Below are positions 25,181-33,439 of a DNA stretch of 43,411 nucleotides, piece after piece. The notes below the pieces were generated by a model. It saw nothing but the letters and a program-made list of their open reading frames with translations, ran no database searches and was not told where the DNA came from. Numbering within the stretch: position 1 is the stretch's first letter; the number at the start of each line of letters is the position of its first letter. The stretch is from Anaerolineales bacterium (GTDB lineage: Bacteria > Chloroflexota > Anaerolineae > 4572-78 > NAK82). The DNA is taken from assembly GCA_020343875.1 (NCBI GenBank), contig CP070811.1, positions 1,889,894 to 1,933,304 on the forward strand, read 5' to 3'. Both the position numbers and the translations under genes were made by a program.

Positions 25181-26619
25181 GTAACATCGGGCGTGCGATC
25201 CCTGGACCCATTGTTTGACGGAGGTGTTAAGCGGATAATCACCTCCGGCAGCCTCAAGGCCTGACGCACCTCCTGGGCTGCAGTCCGCAGAACTGTCTCA
25301 ACGTCCAGTGTTTCCCGCATGCGACTTGAAATCTCACCAATCAATCGTTCGCGGGCGGCATGGCGTTGCGTTTCGTGCAGGAGCCGTAAGTTGTCGGCGG
25401 CTAGTGCGAATTGCTCGGCAATCGACTCGGCCAAGTTCACATCGTCGGCGTTCCATTGCCGGCTGCCATCTGCTTCCTTGAAACCCAATGCGCCGATCGG
25501 TTGACCGCGTAGCATAATGGGCACTACCAGGGCCGACGAAGATGTTTCTTTCGCATGGTCCATAGGGTCACCATTATTGCACTTTCTTGCTACCGGGCGC
25601 CGTACCGTCATCGCCTGTTGAGCTTCTGGTAGCATCTCCTTTTCGAGGTCTTGACTCCTGGCTTCAGTGTGCCCATGCTCTTTAGAATAGTGGTAAACAC
25701 CCGATGGTCTGTGGCGGGTGTATTCAGTCCAGGCCTGACCCAAGTAGCGTCGGTGGGTGGCCTCCATCTCTTCTAGTGCGCCCTGGGCCTGGGCGAAGAG
25801 TTGGGCGTTGTCAATGGCCACCGCCACTTGATCGGCCATCGTTTGCATCACGGTGATGTCAGTTTCATCAAAGGCGGCTTCCTTGGTATCTTGCACGGTC
25901 ATAGCCCCAATCACCCGGCCGCGGGAACGCAGCGGCAGGGCCATCTCCGAACGCGTGTGAGGCAGCAAGGGGTTGTCAAATCGAACGGCTTCCGCGCCGG
26001 TATCCAGCGCTACGCGAGCCTCAGCCGTGGCCATGCACTGGCCGATCATCGAAGCGCCGCCTACCTCCAGTTGGTGACCCGCGGCGAGCATCTGCCGACC
26101 GGCCTCGCCTGTGCCGGCGCGCAGGACGGCAAACTGTCGAGCGTCATCGAGGAGAAATAGGCCAACGTAGTAGAGATCGAAGCTTGCGCGGACCAACTCT
26201 ACCACCCTACGCAGCAGTTGGCCGGGGTCGAGCACCGACGTGCTCGCGCGAGAGACCTCGACCGCGGCCTCCAATTTCTGCGTGCGGTCGGCCACGAGCC
26301 ACTCCAGGGTAGACTTCAAGGCTTCAAGTTGCTGGATTGCCTGAATGCGTTCTCGGGCCTGTTGTTTCATTATCTCGTTCAGGTCAACCAATTTGTCTTG
26401 CCGCCTGCCGGCAAAACTTGCCAATAGGCCCAGTACCAAAGGTGCTGTGTCAATCACCCAGTGCAGGGGGGTACTTTTTTGCACCTGTAGGAGGCTTCCC
26501 AGGGTCAGGGGTAGTTGCTGTGCAACTAAGTCCCCCAAGGTGGAAAGGACTGGGAATGTGAACCCGAACAGTATTCCGTAAAGCGTGTATCGAAAGGTAC
26601 TGCTACGTTCTGCCCACAT
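25177..26619 (-). CDS. Membrane-anchored double-GAF protein
   Basis: 480 aa. Two N-terminal hydrophobic segments (YTLYGILFGFTFPVLSTLG and WVIDTAPLVLGLLASFAG) are followed by a coiled coil (~75-110). A complete GAF domain at ~115-275 contains YYVGLFLLDDARQFAVLRAG, GEAGRQMLAAGH and TRSEMALPLRSRGRVIGA. A second, shorter GAF lies at ~345-420. The protein ends in the shared tail AARERLIGEISSRMRETLDVETVLRTA and has no transmitter or output domain. The GAF is closely paralogous to those in the neighbouring genes, pointing to tandem duplication. ATG 26619 is preceded by GAAGGGA. Ligand unknown. Confidence 0.85.
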   Translation of the reverse strand: MWAERSSTFRYTLYGILFGFTFPVLSTLGDLVAQQLPLTLGSLLQVQKSTPLHWVIDTAPLVLGLLASFAGRRQDKLVDLNEIMKQQARERIQAIQQLEALKSTLEWLVADRTQKLEAAVEVSRASTSVLDPGQLLRRVVELVRASFDLYYVGLFLLDDARQFAVLRAGTGEAGRQMLAAGHQLEVGGASMIGQCMATAEARVALDTGAEAVRFDNPLLPHTRSEMALPLRSRGRVIGAMTVQDTKEAAFDETDITVMQTMADQVAVAIDNAQLFAQAQGALEEMEATHRRYLGQAWTEYTRHRPSGVYHYSKEHGHTEARSQDLEKEMLPEAQQAMTVRRPVARKCNNGDPMDHAKETSSSALVVPIMLRGQPIGALGFKEADGSRQWNADDVNLAESIAEQFALAADNLRLLHETQRHAARERLIGEISSRMRETLDVETVLRTAAQEVRQALRLPEVIIRLTPPSNNGSRDRTPDVT

Positions 26620-26753
26620 TGCTTTGAGTTCCCTTCTCTTTGCCTAAGGCCCTCACGCTGTTCGCACTGTTCGGTCAGCGCCTCAGGTGTTCTGACCCCA
26701 CAGGATGCCGACCCTGATCGCCTTTGGGGCCGGTTCTATCTCCTGCCTCAAGT

Positions 26754-28937
26754 CTAATAGTCCTCTTCGCTGGGCGGTTGTTTCCCGTTCTCATGCCCTA
26801 CTTCTGGCAGCACGTTTAACTGCAAAAAGGCGTCTGGCACCCCCAGGGCAGCAGCTGCCTCCCGAACAGTGGTCTGTATCAGCGCATCCATATCTGGAGC
26901 ATGGCGCATCCTGTCCGTGATCTTTCGCGCGGCTCGTTCTCGAGCCGCATGGCGCTGGGTTACCTCCAGGAGGCGGGCATTTTCCAACGTCAGCGCTAGC
27001 TGCTGGCTGACGGTTTCAACCAAGATTTGGTCCTCTATGGACCATTGCCGTCTTCCCTCTGGATCTTCAAAACCCAATGCGCCGATGGTCTGACCGCGTA
27101 GGATGATGGGCATGGCCAGGCCCGTCCGTGGGTCTCCGTCACCGTTGCTTTCGGCTATGACTAGCTGGCCCTCGGTCAGGGCGTATTCCAGCTCAGGTCG
27201 CCAGAGATTGGGCTCGGCGGTCACCTGCGCCTGATCGTAGAGGAAGCTGCTCTCCCGCAATGTCTCTCGCTGATGGAGGTAGTCCTCCCACCTATGTTGC
27301 AGATAGCTGCGGTGGGTGGCTTCCACTTGGGCTAATGCTGTCCGGGTTTGCTCGAGCAGGCGCCGGTTCTCGACGTAGCCACTCACCCGCCGGACGATGT
27401 CACCCAGCAAGGCGCTGTCTTCATCCACAAAGTCGCGCTCCTGACGATAGGCCATGTGAACTCGGCCCACCACTTCACTCCCAACCCGCAAGCTCTGAGA
27501 TATCTGGCAAGGCAGCTGTATTGCTTCTGCCGCGCCGTAGGTCCGACTTTCGTACTCAATTGCTGCCGCACATAAGTCAGAGTAGCGTGCGGCGGACGGA
27601 ATGCGCTCTGCCACCCATTGCAGAAACACGGGTATAAGGGGGGCCTCATCTATTTTCCGCCCGATTTCATTCAAACAATTGAGTGCCCTGACTCGCTCAC
27701 CCAGTAGGAGGTAGGCTTGCTGCTGTTCCTCGAGCAGGCGTGCGTTTTCCAGAACCACCGCTGCCTGGTTGGCCAATGTAAGCGCCAGATTGAGTTCTTG
27801 CTTGGTGAAGTGACGCTCACGCTCCCAGGCCTCTAATTCAATGACGCCAATGGCTTGCCCCTTGGCGGCCAGGGGGATGATGATAAGGGTAACTATGTTA
27901 TTGTCCTGCATATAGGCCAGCTCAGCTGGGTCGGCGCCCGGGTCGCTAGCCTGAACCACGAGTGGCTGCAGGGTTTCTATCACGCGAGCGGTGGCTGGAT
28001 AGTCTGCCAAGTCAAAGGTTTCCACAGCGTGATCTTGAGAGATACTGCTCTCCTCTCTGTCAAAGTCTGCCAGGACATGCAGAGTGCCGCTGTCCTGAGA
28101 GTCCAGCAGGGAGACAGAACACTCGGGGACACGCGTCACCTCCACGAATTGGCGGGCGATAATGTTGGCCACTTCTTCAGGCCGGAGGGGTGCATCAACC
28201 AGCTGCTGGCTGGTATTGAAGAGCATAGCCTCTTCTCGTAGCCGTTCCTGGGTTTCCCTGAACAAGCGTGTATTCTCAATGGCGTTGGCCAACTGGTCGG
28301 CCATCGTTTGTAGCACGTCGATGTCCTCATTGCTGAAGGCAGCCTCCTCGTCGCTCTGCACCGTCATCGCGCCAATGACCTTCCCCCGGGTGATCAGAGG
28401 CAATGCCATCTCGGAGCGAGTCGCGGGCAGGAAGGGATTATCAAAGCGTACTGCCTCTTGGCCTACATCTAGCGCGATTCGGGCTTGCTGGTTGGCAATA
28501 GCCCAACCGATCATCGACTCGCCGCCAATCTCCAGTTTGTGCCCTCGTGCCAGCATCTGTTGGCCGGCCTGGCCACTGCCCGCTCGTAGTACCGCCCACT
28601 TGCCCGGCTCATTGGTCCATTCTCCAGTGTGGTCAACCAGGAACAAGCCAGCATAATACAGGTTGAACCGCTGGTGGGCCAAAGCCACGGCCTTTTGGAT
28701 CAATTCGTCGGGGTCCAGGATGCTGGTAGCGGCCCGGGAAATCTCAGCCGCCGTCTGCAACTGAGCGCTGCGCCGCTCCAAGTTAGCCTCTGCCTGCTTG
28801 TGCTCCGTAATATCGCGCTGGATGGGTAGAAAGCCTATTCGGTGCTCATCGTCCGGCGCTCGCAATTTAGCAACTTGTTGGCGTAATTGCTGTAGCTCCT
28901 CTATTAGTTGCTCTTTTGTCTTTTCCTGGTCGCTCAT
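26754..28937 (-). CDS. Soluble multi-GAF protein with a PAS remnant
   Basis: 727 aa with no membrane segment. Residues 1-27 (EQLIEELQQLRQQVAKL) form the coiled coil that usually precedes a PAS domain, and residues ~38-55 (QRDITEHKQAEANLE) are the usual end of a PAS/PAC unit. The PAS core between them is missing. Then follow GAF domains at ~60-230, ~240-400, ~410-530 (divergent) and ~560-665, and the shared tail AARERAARKITDRMRHAPDM. No kinase, cyclase or GGDEF domain follows. GGAG lies upstream of ATG 28937. Probably a cytoplasmic sensory scaffold in the same pathway as its paralogues. Confidence 0.85.
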   Translation of the reverse strand: MSDQEKTKEQLIEELQQLRQQVAKLRAPDDEHRIGFLPIQRDITEHKQAEANLERRSAQLQTAAEISRAATSILDPDELIQKAVALAHQRFNLYYAGLFLVDHTGEWTNEPGKWAVLRAGSGQAGQQMLARGHKLEIGGESMIGWAIANQQARIALDVGQEAVRFDNPFLPATRSEMALPLITRGKVIGAMTVQSDEEAAFSNEDIDVLQTMADQLANAIENTRLFRETQERLREEAMLFNTSQQLVDAPLRPEEVANIIARQFVEVTRVPECSVSLLDSQDSGTLHVLADFDREESSISQDHAVETFDLADYPATARVIETLQPLVVQASDPGADPAELAYMQDNNIVTLIIIPLAAKGQAIGVIELEAWERERHFTKQELNLALTLANQAAVVLENARLLEEQQQAYLLLGERVRALNCLNEIGRKIDEAPLIPVFLQWVAERIPSAARYSDLCAAAIEYESRTYGAAEAIQLPCQISQSLRVGSEVVGRVHMAYRQERDFVDEDSALLGDIVRRVSGYVENRRLLEQTRTALAQVEATHRSYLQHRWEDYLHQRETLRESSFLYDQAQVTAEPNLWRPELEYALTEGQLVIAESNGDGDPRTGLAMPIILRGQTIGALGFEDPEGRRQWSIEDQILVETVSQQLALTLENARLLEVTQRHAARERAARKITDRMRHAPDMDALIQTTVREAAAALGVPDAFLQLNVLPEVGHENGKQPPSEEDY

Positions 28938-29023
28938 GCTGTGTCTCCGGATGAAGGGGCTGGCTTTATCTACAACACTGCGCTATGGTGTCAGGGCTAG
29001 TCAGTATCTCCGTCCTTGCTGGC

Positions 29024-31606
29024 TCAAGGTTGCCGTTTGTGGTTGATCCCTCCTACGGGCGAGGAACCGTGATCCAACCTGTCCCATAGGGATGCTGGCC
29101 CGTTCCGGAGAGACGCTGGTTCATGGCTGCTGCTCAGCCTTAAGGCAGCTTCGGTGCCCAGGCGCACATATACTCTGGGCACGCCCATAGCCCGGCCCAA
29201 ATTGGCTACCGTTGTCTTCAGGATGGTTTCCATGTCCACAGCCCGGCGCATCTGCTCGGTGATCTGGCGAATGATTTGCTCGCGCGTGGCGTGGGCTTTG
29301 GCCTCCTCTAAAAGGCGGATGTTCTCTACGGCGATGGCTACATGGTCACTTAGCGAGCGGAAGGTGCGTAACTCGGTGTCTGTCCAGGCATGCGGTTGGC
29401 GGCTAGCCACCAAGAGCAACCCCGTAGGCCGCCTGGCAGCCACCATTGGCAGCATCAAAACAGCTCGAATTCGGAGCTTTTCAGTCAGCATGCGGTGTGT
29501 TTCATGGTCGATACGTTCGTCAATACCATTAGCCAGCAAATCATCCACCACCAGCGGCTCTGCCGGTTCCCGCTGCAAATGCGCCCACAAGCTTGAGGCT
29601 TTCACCGGGAGGCGAGTGCCGGTCGGGTGGGCAGTATCATGAGCATTGTCCCACACAGCAGCGACCTCGATCCAGCCCAATTCTTGGCCTCCGACGGCGT
29701 CGGAGTATAGATTTAAGGCGCACCGGGCCACGTGAGGGCCAGCCGAGTGATTGACGACACTCCTAAGCACATCGTCGAGACTGGTCGCCAGGGCAATACC
29801 CCGGCTGGCGCGATACAGGGGGCTGGTAGCTTCGAGGATGGCCGTCTCCTGCGAGAATTTTCGGGCGTTGTCCAGGGCAACAGCCACTTGATCGGCCATT
29901 AAGCTCAAAGTAGCCATGTCCTCTTCGTCGAAAGCGGCCTCCTCCACGCTTTGTACGTCCAGAGCGCCCAGCAGCCGTCCACCTACAACCAGAGGCAATG
30001 CCATTTCTGAGCGGGTGTCAGGTAGATCTGGGTTCTTGAAGTGAACAGCATCACTCCCTACATCGAGAGCGATGCGGGGCTGGCGATTAGCTGTCACCCA
30101 GCCAACTATGGATTGGCTGCCTACCGCCAGCCGGTGCTTTCTGGACAACATGCGCTGACCCGCTTCTCCGGTGGACTGGCGTAGTACCGCCCACTCGCCG
30201 CTTGGGTCAATCAGAAAAATGCCTGCATGATAGAACTTGAACCGGGCACAGATGAGGTTAACAACTTCGAGCAGGAGCTCATCCACGTCCAGGATCGATG
30301 TGATGGCCTGTCCTACCAGAGTGATGGTTTCCAGTTGATTGGCCCGTCGTTGGAGCTTGTTGTTTGCCTCCTGCCACTGGCGGGTCCGTTCGATGACCTG
30401 TCTTTCCAGACTTGTGATCAAATCATGCAGCTGTTGCCTCATCTGGCTGAAAGACCAAGCCAGTGCGCCGATCTCGTCCTGCCGCTCGATATGGGGCACT
30501 TCGTGTGAAAGATCACCGCTGGCAATAAGGTTGGCAGCCACGGTGAGTCCTACCAAAGGCCGAGTGATGTGCCCGCTGACTAGCAGAGCGGCGCTCACAG
30601 CCACCACAGCTACGACCAGCAAGATGACCAACCCAGTAGCCAGGATGGCACGCGGTAGGGCCAGGATTTCACCGACCTCCTGCTCGGCCAAGAGTAATAC
30701 CTGGATATTGGGGAGCCAGTGATAAACGCCCAGCACCTGCCGCCCCTGCTGATTGGTGTAAACGCTCCAGCCAGCCTGCTCCTCCGAGTCCGGCATGCTT
30801 AGCGCAAGGCCACGTTCTACGCCTTCGGTGCGCAGTTCTTGGGCGCGACGCCCTTTTTCCGATTCCCCCTCAAATCGAGGGGGTGTTAAGAGGAGGCCGG
30901 CAGCGTTGACCAGATAGGTTTCCCCTGTATGGCCAAGCCCGGAGTCTTCTCTCATGAAGCTGGCGATCTGGTCGAGACTCAGACGCCCTACCAAGATGCC
31001 CCACACATGCCCCGAATTATCTTGTACTGGTTGAGCCACAACCATCGAAGGAGCGGCTGTATAAAGGGAATAGTGGGGGGGATGAAGGTAAGGGCCTTCT
31101 TGTCCCTTTACGAAGTAGGCCTGCCCAGCGTGGGATGCGCCCACCTGGCTTGGGTCGCTTGAAAGCAGTACCTTTCCAGACGAATCGAGCAAGAACAGCT
31201 CTCCAAACGAGCCGCCTTCAGAGGTTATGATGGAAACATACTCCTTCAATTGCTCTTGAGCAGCAATAACTCGTGCGTCTTGTGCCTCGGTGCTCAGAAC
31301 ATAGAGTAGTTTAGACCGGATGTCGGGGGTGATGGTGATAAGAGCTAACTCTTGCTGCCTGTTCGCAGTCCAGGCATTGATCTCTGACTGCTTCAAGGAG
31401 GCAATGGCTGATAGGCGTTCGACCGCGGTCTGACGCCCGTTTTGGAGCACGATGGCGCTAATGATTATCCCGGATGCTACCAGCGACATCACAGACAGTA
31501 CCAAGAACCAAAGCAGCAGGGTTCTGCCCAGCCCATACCGCAGGTGAGTCCATCTTGATAGGTCTCTTGCCTGGGAGAAGGTTGCTTCGGGCACCTTAGT
31601 GCTCAT
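29024..31606 (-). CDS. Cache-HAMP-GAF-GAF sensor without a kinase domain
   Basis: 860 aa from ATG 31606, preceded by AAGGAG. Membrane segment ~30-55, then a double-Cache-like extracytoplasmic domain (~60-315: SGKVLLSSDPSQVGASHAGQ, YFVKGQEGPYLHPPHYS, VVAQPVQDNSGHVWGILVG). A second membrane segment (~318-342), HAMP (~345-400, DEIGALAWSFSQM), a coiled coil, GAF1 (~435-600) with the family-wide TRSEMALPLVVGGRLLGALD block, and GAF2 (~605-775) follow. The protein ends with ATREQIIRQITEQMRRAVDM and a short extension. It has no catalytic output. Domain order matches the sensor ending at 22696, so the two are likely duplicates with different ligands. Confidence 0.85.
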   Translation of the reverse strand: MSTKVPEATFSQARDLSRWTHLRYGLGRTLLLWFLVLSVMSLVASGIIISAIVLQNGRQTAVERLSAIASLKQSEINAWTANRQQELALITITPDIRSKLLYVLSTEAQDARVIAAQEQLKEYVSIITSEGGSFGELFLLDSSGKVLLSSDPSQVGASHAGQAYFVKGQEGPYLHPPHYSLYTAAPSMVVAQPVQDNSGHVWGILVGRLSLDQIASFMREDSGLGHTGETYLVNAAGLLLTPPRFEGESEKGRRAQELRTEGVERGLALSMPDSEEQAGWSVYTNQQGRQVLGVYHWLPNIQVLLLAEQEVGEILALPRAILATGLVILLVVAVVAVSAALLVSGHITRPLVGLTVAANLIASGDLSHEVPHIERQDEIGALAWSFSQMRQQLHDLITSLERQVIERTRQWQEANNKLQRRANQLETITLVGQAITSILDVDELLLEVVNLICARFKFYHAGIFLIDPSGEWAVLRQSTGEAGQRMLSRKHRLAVGSQSIVGWVTANRQPRIALDVGSDAVHFKNPDLPDTRSEMALPLVVGGRLLGALDVQSVEEAAFDEEDMATLSLMADQVAVALDNARKFSQETAILEATSPLYRASRGIALATSLDDVLRSVVNHSAGPHVARCALNLYSDAVGGQELGWIEVAAVWDNAHDTAHPTGTRLPVKASSLWAHLQREPAEPLVVDDLLANGIDERIDHETHRMLTEKLRIRAVLMLPMVAARRPTGLLLVASRQPHAWTDTELRTFRSLSDHVAIAVENIRLLEEAKAHATREQIIRQITEQMRRAVDMETILKTTVANLGRAMGVPRVYVRLGTEAALRLSSSHEPASLRNGPASLWDRLDHGSSPVGGINHKRQP

Positions 31607-31716
31607 TTCTCACGCACTCCTTTAACTATCCAGACCTGGCGCTGGCTGGAGGCATTTCAGCAGATGCCAGTGGTGACTAAGGCTAGATCCTGATACCTGG
31701 CACCTGATGCCCTCGG

Positions 31717-32172
31717 TCAGCAGCCTACTTCCCATACCGGCTCGCCTTGCAGAATGGCCCGGATCTGGTCAGGGAATCTATCTGGATCAATAGGCTTGCC
31801 CAGGAATCCGTCAAAGCCAGCCCGATACGCTTTTTCCATTGAGGCGGGGTTGGCGTCAGCGGTTACAGCTATCACTTGTGTATGTTCAAAACGAGGATCG
31901 GCACGGAGTTTTTGCAGAGCGTCGTAGCCATCCTCGTAAGGCAGGTGAATGTCCATCAAGACCAGGTCAACTCGTGGCATCGTGTCAGCAAACTCCAGCA
32001 CTTGCCAGCCGGAGGCTTTCCATTCGTAGCGCTGCACGCCTAAAAAAGCCAACAGCCGTGCAATCAGCACCAGATTCTGCAGATTATCTTCCACGACCAA
32101 TACGTAGGCGTCCTGCGGTTCTACTGGTTTCTTCAGACTTTCCTGTGTGGCATGCGCTGTAGAATTATTCAT
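31717..32172 (-). CDS. Stand-alone response-regulator receiver (151 aa)
   Basis: A single receiver domain with a ~20-residue N-terminal tail. The acidic pocket is VVEDN, the phospho-acceptor Asp lies in LVLMDIHLPYEDG, the Thr in IAVTADAN and the Lys in FLGKPID, so it should accept phosphate. There is no output domain. KPID and the overall layout resemble receivers from hybrid kinases or DivK-like shuttle proteins. The ATG overlaps the previous receiver gene by eight bases, with GAGGAAG upstream, so translation is probably coupled. Confidence 0.9.
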   Translation of the reverse strand: MNNSTAHATQESLKKPVEPQDAYVLVVEDNLQNLVLIARLLAFLGVQRYEWKASGWQVLEFADTMPRVDLVLMDIHLPYEDGYDALQKLRADPRFEHTQVIAVTADANPASMEKAYRAGFDGFLGKPIDPDRFPDQIRAILQGEPVWEVGC

Positions 32173-32545
32173 GACTGTTCTTCCTCAGGAACTTGGCCAA
32201 CTCGTCTGGCAATGCGTCAATATCAATGGGTTTAGGGATATATCCATCGCAACCGGCACCTAGTGTCTTCTCACGATCGCCTTTCATCACATTGGCTGTC
32301 ATAGCGATCACAGGGACGTTTGCCGTGGAGGGCATTTGTTTGAGACGCGCCGTCACTTCATACCCGTCCATCTCGGGCAGGTTAATGTCCATCAACACCA
32401 AATCGGGGATTTCGGATTTGAGAAATTCGATGCCTTCAGGCCCATCTTCAGCCTCAAGCACTCGATACCCTTCCGCTTCCAGGACTCGCCTGACCAGCAT
32501 ACGGTTGTCGCGGTTATCTTCGATGTAAAGTATGGTACCGTTCAT
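32165..32545 (-). CDS. Stand-alone response-regulator receiver (126 aa)
   Basis: A DivK-like single-domain receiver starting at ATG 32545, with GGAGG upstream. The frame is open to 32704, but that would overlap the gene before it and lacks homology. Active-site residues are all present: YIEDN, Asp in LVLMDINLPEMDG, Thr in IAMTANV, Lys in YIPKPID. It is a likely phosphate shuttle between the hybrid kinase and other receivers. It overlaps the next receiver gene by eight bases. Confidence 0.9.
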   Translation of the reverse strand: MNGTILYIEDNRDNRMLVRRVLEAEGYRVLEAEDGPEGIEFLKSEIPDLVLMDINLPEMDGYEVTARLKQMPSTANVPVIAMTANVMKGDREKTLGAGCDGYIPKPIDIDALPDELAKFLRKNSHE

Positions 32546-32612
32546 TTCACACCGACCTCCACGGCTAAACAATTCTTGGGGCGGGATGACCATTCCCTGG
32601 CACCGCCAATTT

Positions 32613-33056
32613 CTATGTGACTGGATCTTGCTGTGCCTGGAGTATCTTTTCAACCAAGCCACGCAGCTTCTCCATTTGAAACGGCTTGGTGAGATAGCCA
32701 TCAATCATCATTTGCTCGGCCTCGGCCTCCACTTCGCGCGACCCGTAGGCGGTCATCAATATGATGCCAATCGTAGGGTGCAACGATCGAGCCGCTACCG
32801 CCAGGGTAAGGCCATTCATACCTGGCATTTTCAAATCGGTGATCAGTACCCGGTATTTGGAGAAAGCCAGTTTGGCCAGCGCCTCTTCCCCCGAGCCAAC
32901 CCCTTCCACCTCGCAGCTCAGGCCTGCTTCTGATAGCCCCCGGCGCAAGAAAAAGACCAAGGTCGGCTCATCATCTACAATGAGAATGCGATTTGCGTCC
33001 ACCGGGTGTGCCTCCAGGGCTCCTGACTCTGAGTATGATAGCTGATGACCCTGCAT
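32613..33056 (-). CDS. Stand-alone response-regulator receiver (147 aa), first gene of the island
   Basis: Single receiver domain preceded by ~22 residues. Active-site residues are IVDDE, Asp in VLITDLKMPGMNG, Thr in LMTAYGS and Lys in YLTKPF, the NtrC-like variant rather than the KPID type of its two neighbours. No DNA-binding domain follows. ATG 33056 is chosen; TTG 33065 is possible, and neither has a strong ribosome site. The intergenic DNA upstream carries paired direct repeats and a -10 element, so this gene probably begins the minus-strand signalling operon. Confidence 0.87.
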   Translation of the reverse strand: MQGHQLSYSESGALEAHPVDANRILIVDDEPTLVFFLRRGLSEAGLSCEVEGVGSGEEALAKLAFSKYRVLITDLKMPGMNGLTLAVAARSLHPTIGIILMTAYGSREVEAEAEQMMIDGYLTKPFQMEKLRGLVEKILQAQQDPVT

Positions 33057-33103
33057 GCCAAACAAGCCAAAAGCAGCCTGTGACTGTGCATAGCTCGTTA
33101 TCT

Positions 33104-33148
33104 ACTATAACATATTTCACCCGGTGTTGTGGTTACAGGTTGGTTACA
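33104..33148 (-). promoter_or_regulatory. Candidate activator-dependent promoter with 11-bp direct repeats
   Basis: On the minus strand TGTAACC-aacc-TGTAACC (33148-33131) is an exact repeat with an 11-bp period. It is followed 16-21 bp later by possible -10 hexamers TATGTT (33114-33109) or TATAGT (33109-33104), and no -35 hexamer is present. This is the layout of OmpR/PhoB-family sites that replace the -35. Nothing else is seen in 33066-33439 apart from the thiolase promoter. Confidence 0.4.
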
Positions 33149-33338
33149 TTTGTGAAAGCGAGGATTATGGCCTGCATAGGGAGCACGCAGGTTACCCTCC
33201 AAGCTGGTTTTCAATCTGCTCCAGAGACTGGCTTGCGGCCTTGCCCCTGATCGACGCATAGCTGTGCCGGTGTGCCCAGCCGGGTAAGGGGTGGGCAGGA
33301 GGGGCCAATTCACACCCAGTTCATTCATACCTCATTAC

Positions 33339-33367
33339 TGGGCAAAGCACCTAAACTCTGGTAAAAT
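33339..33367 (+). promoter_or_regulatory. Probable promoter of the thiolase operon
   Basis: TGGGCA 33339-33344, 17 bp, TAAAAT 33362-33367. The predicted start near 33374 gives a leader of about 66 nt. Confidence 0.4.
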
Positions 33368-33439
33368 ATCTATGACCTCGGATACAGCAAATCTCACTAG
33401 TGGAACGGTCCACAAGCAGCTCCAAGGAGGGAGTATCGT

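Noticed and set aside
26673..26697. GGTCAG/CTGACC hairpin between two GAF genes as a terminator
   Set aside because: Only six base pairs, a 13-nt loop and no T-run on either strand.
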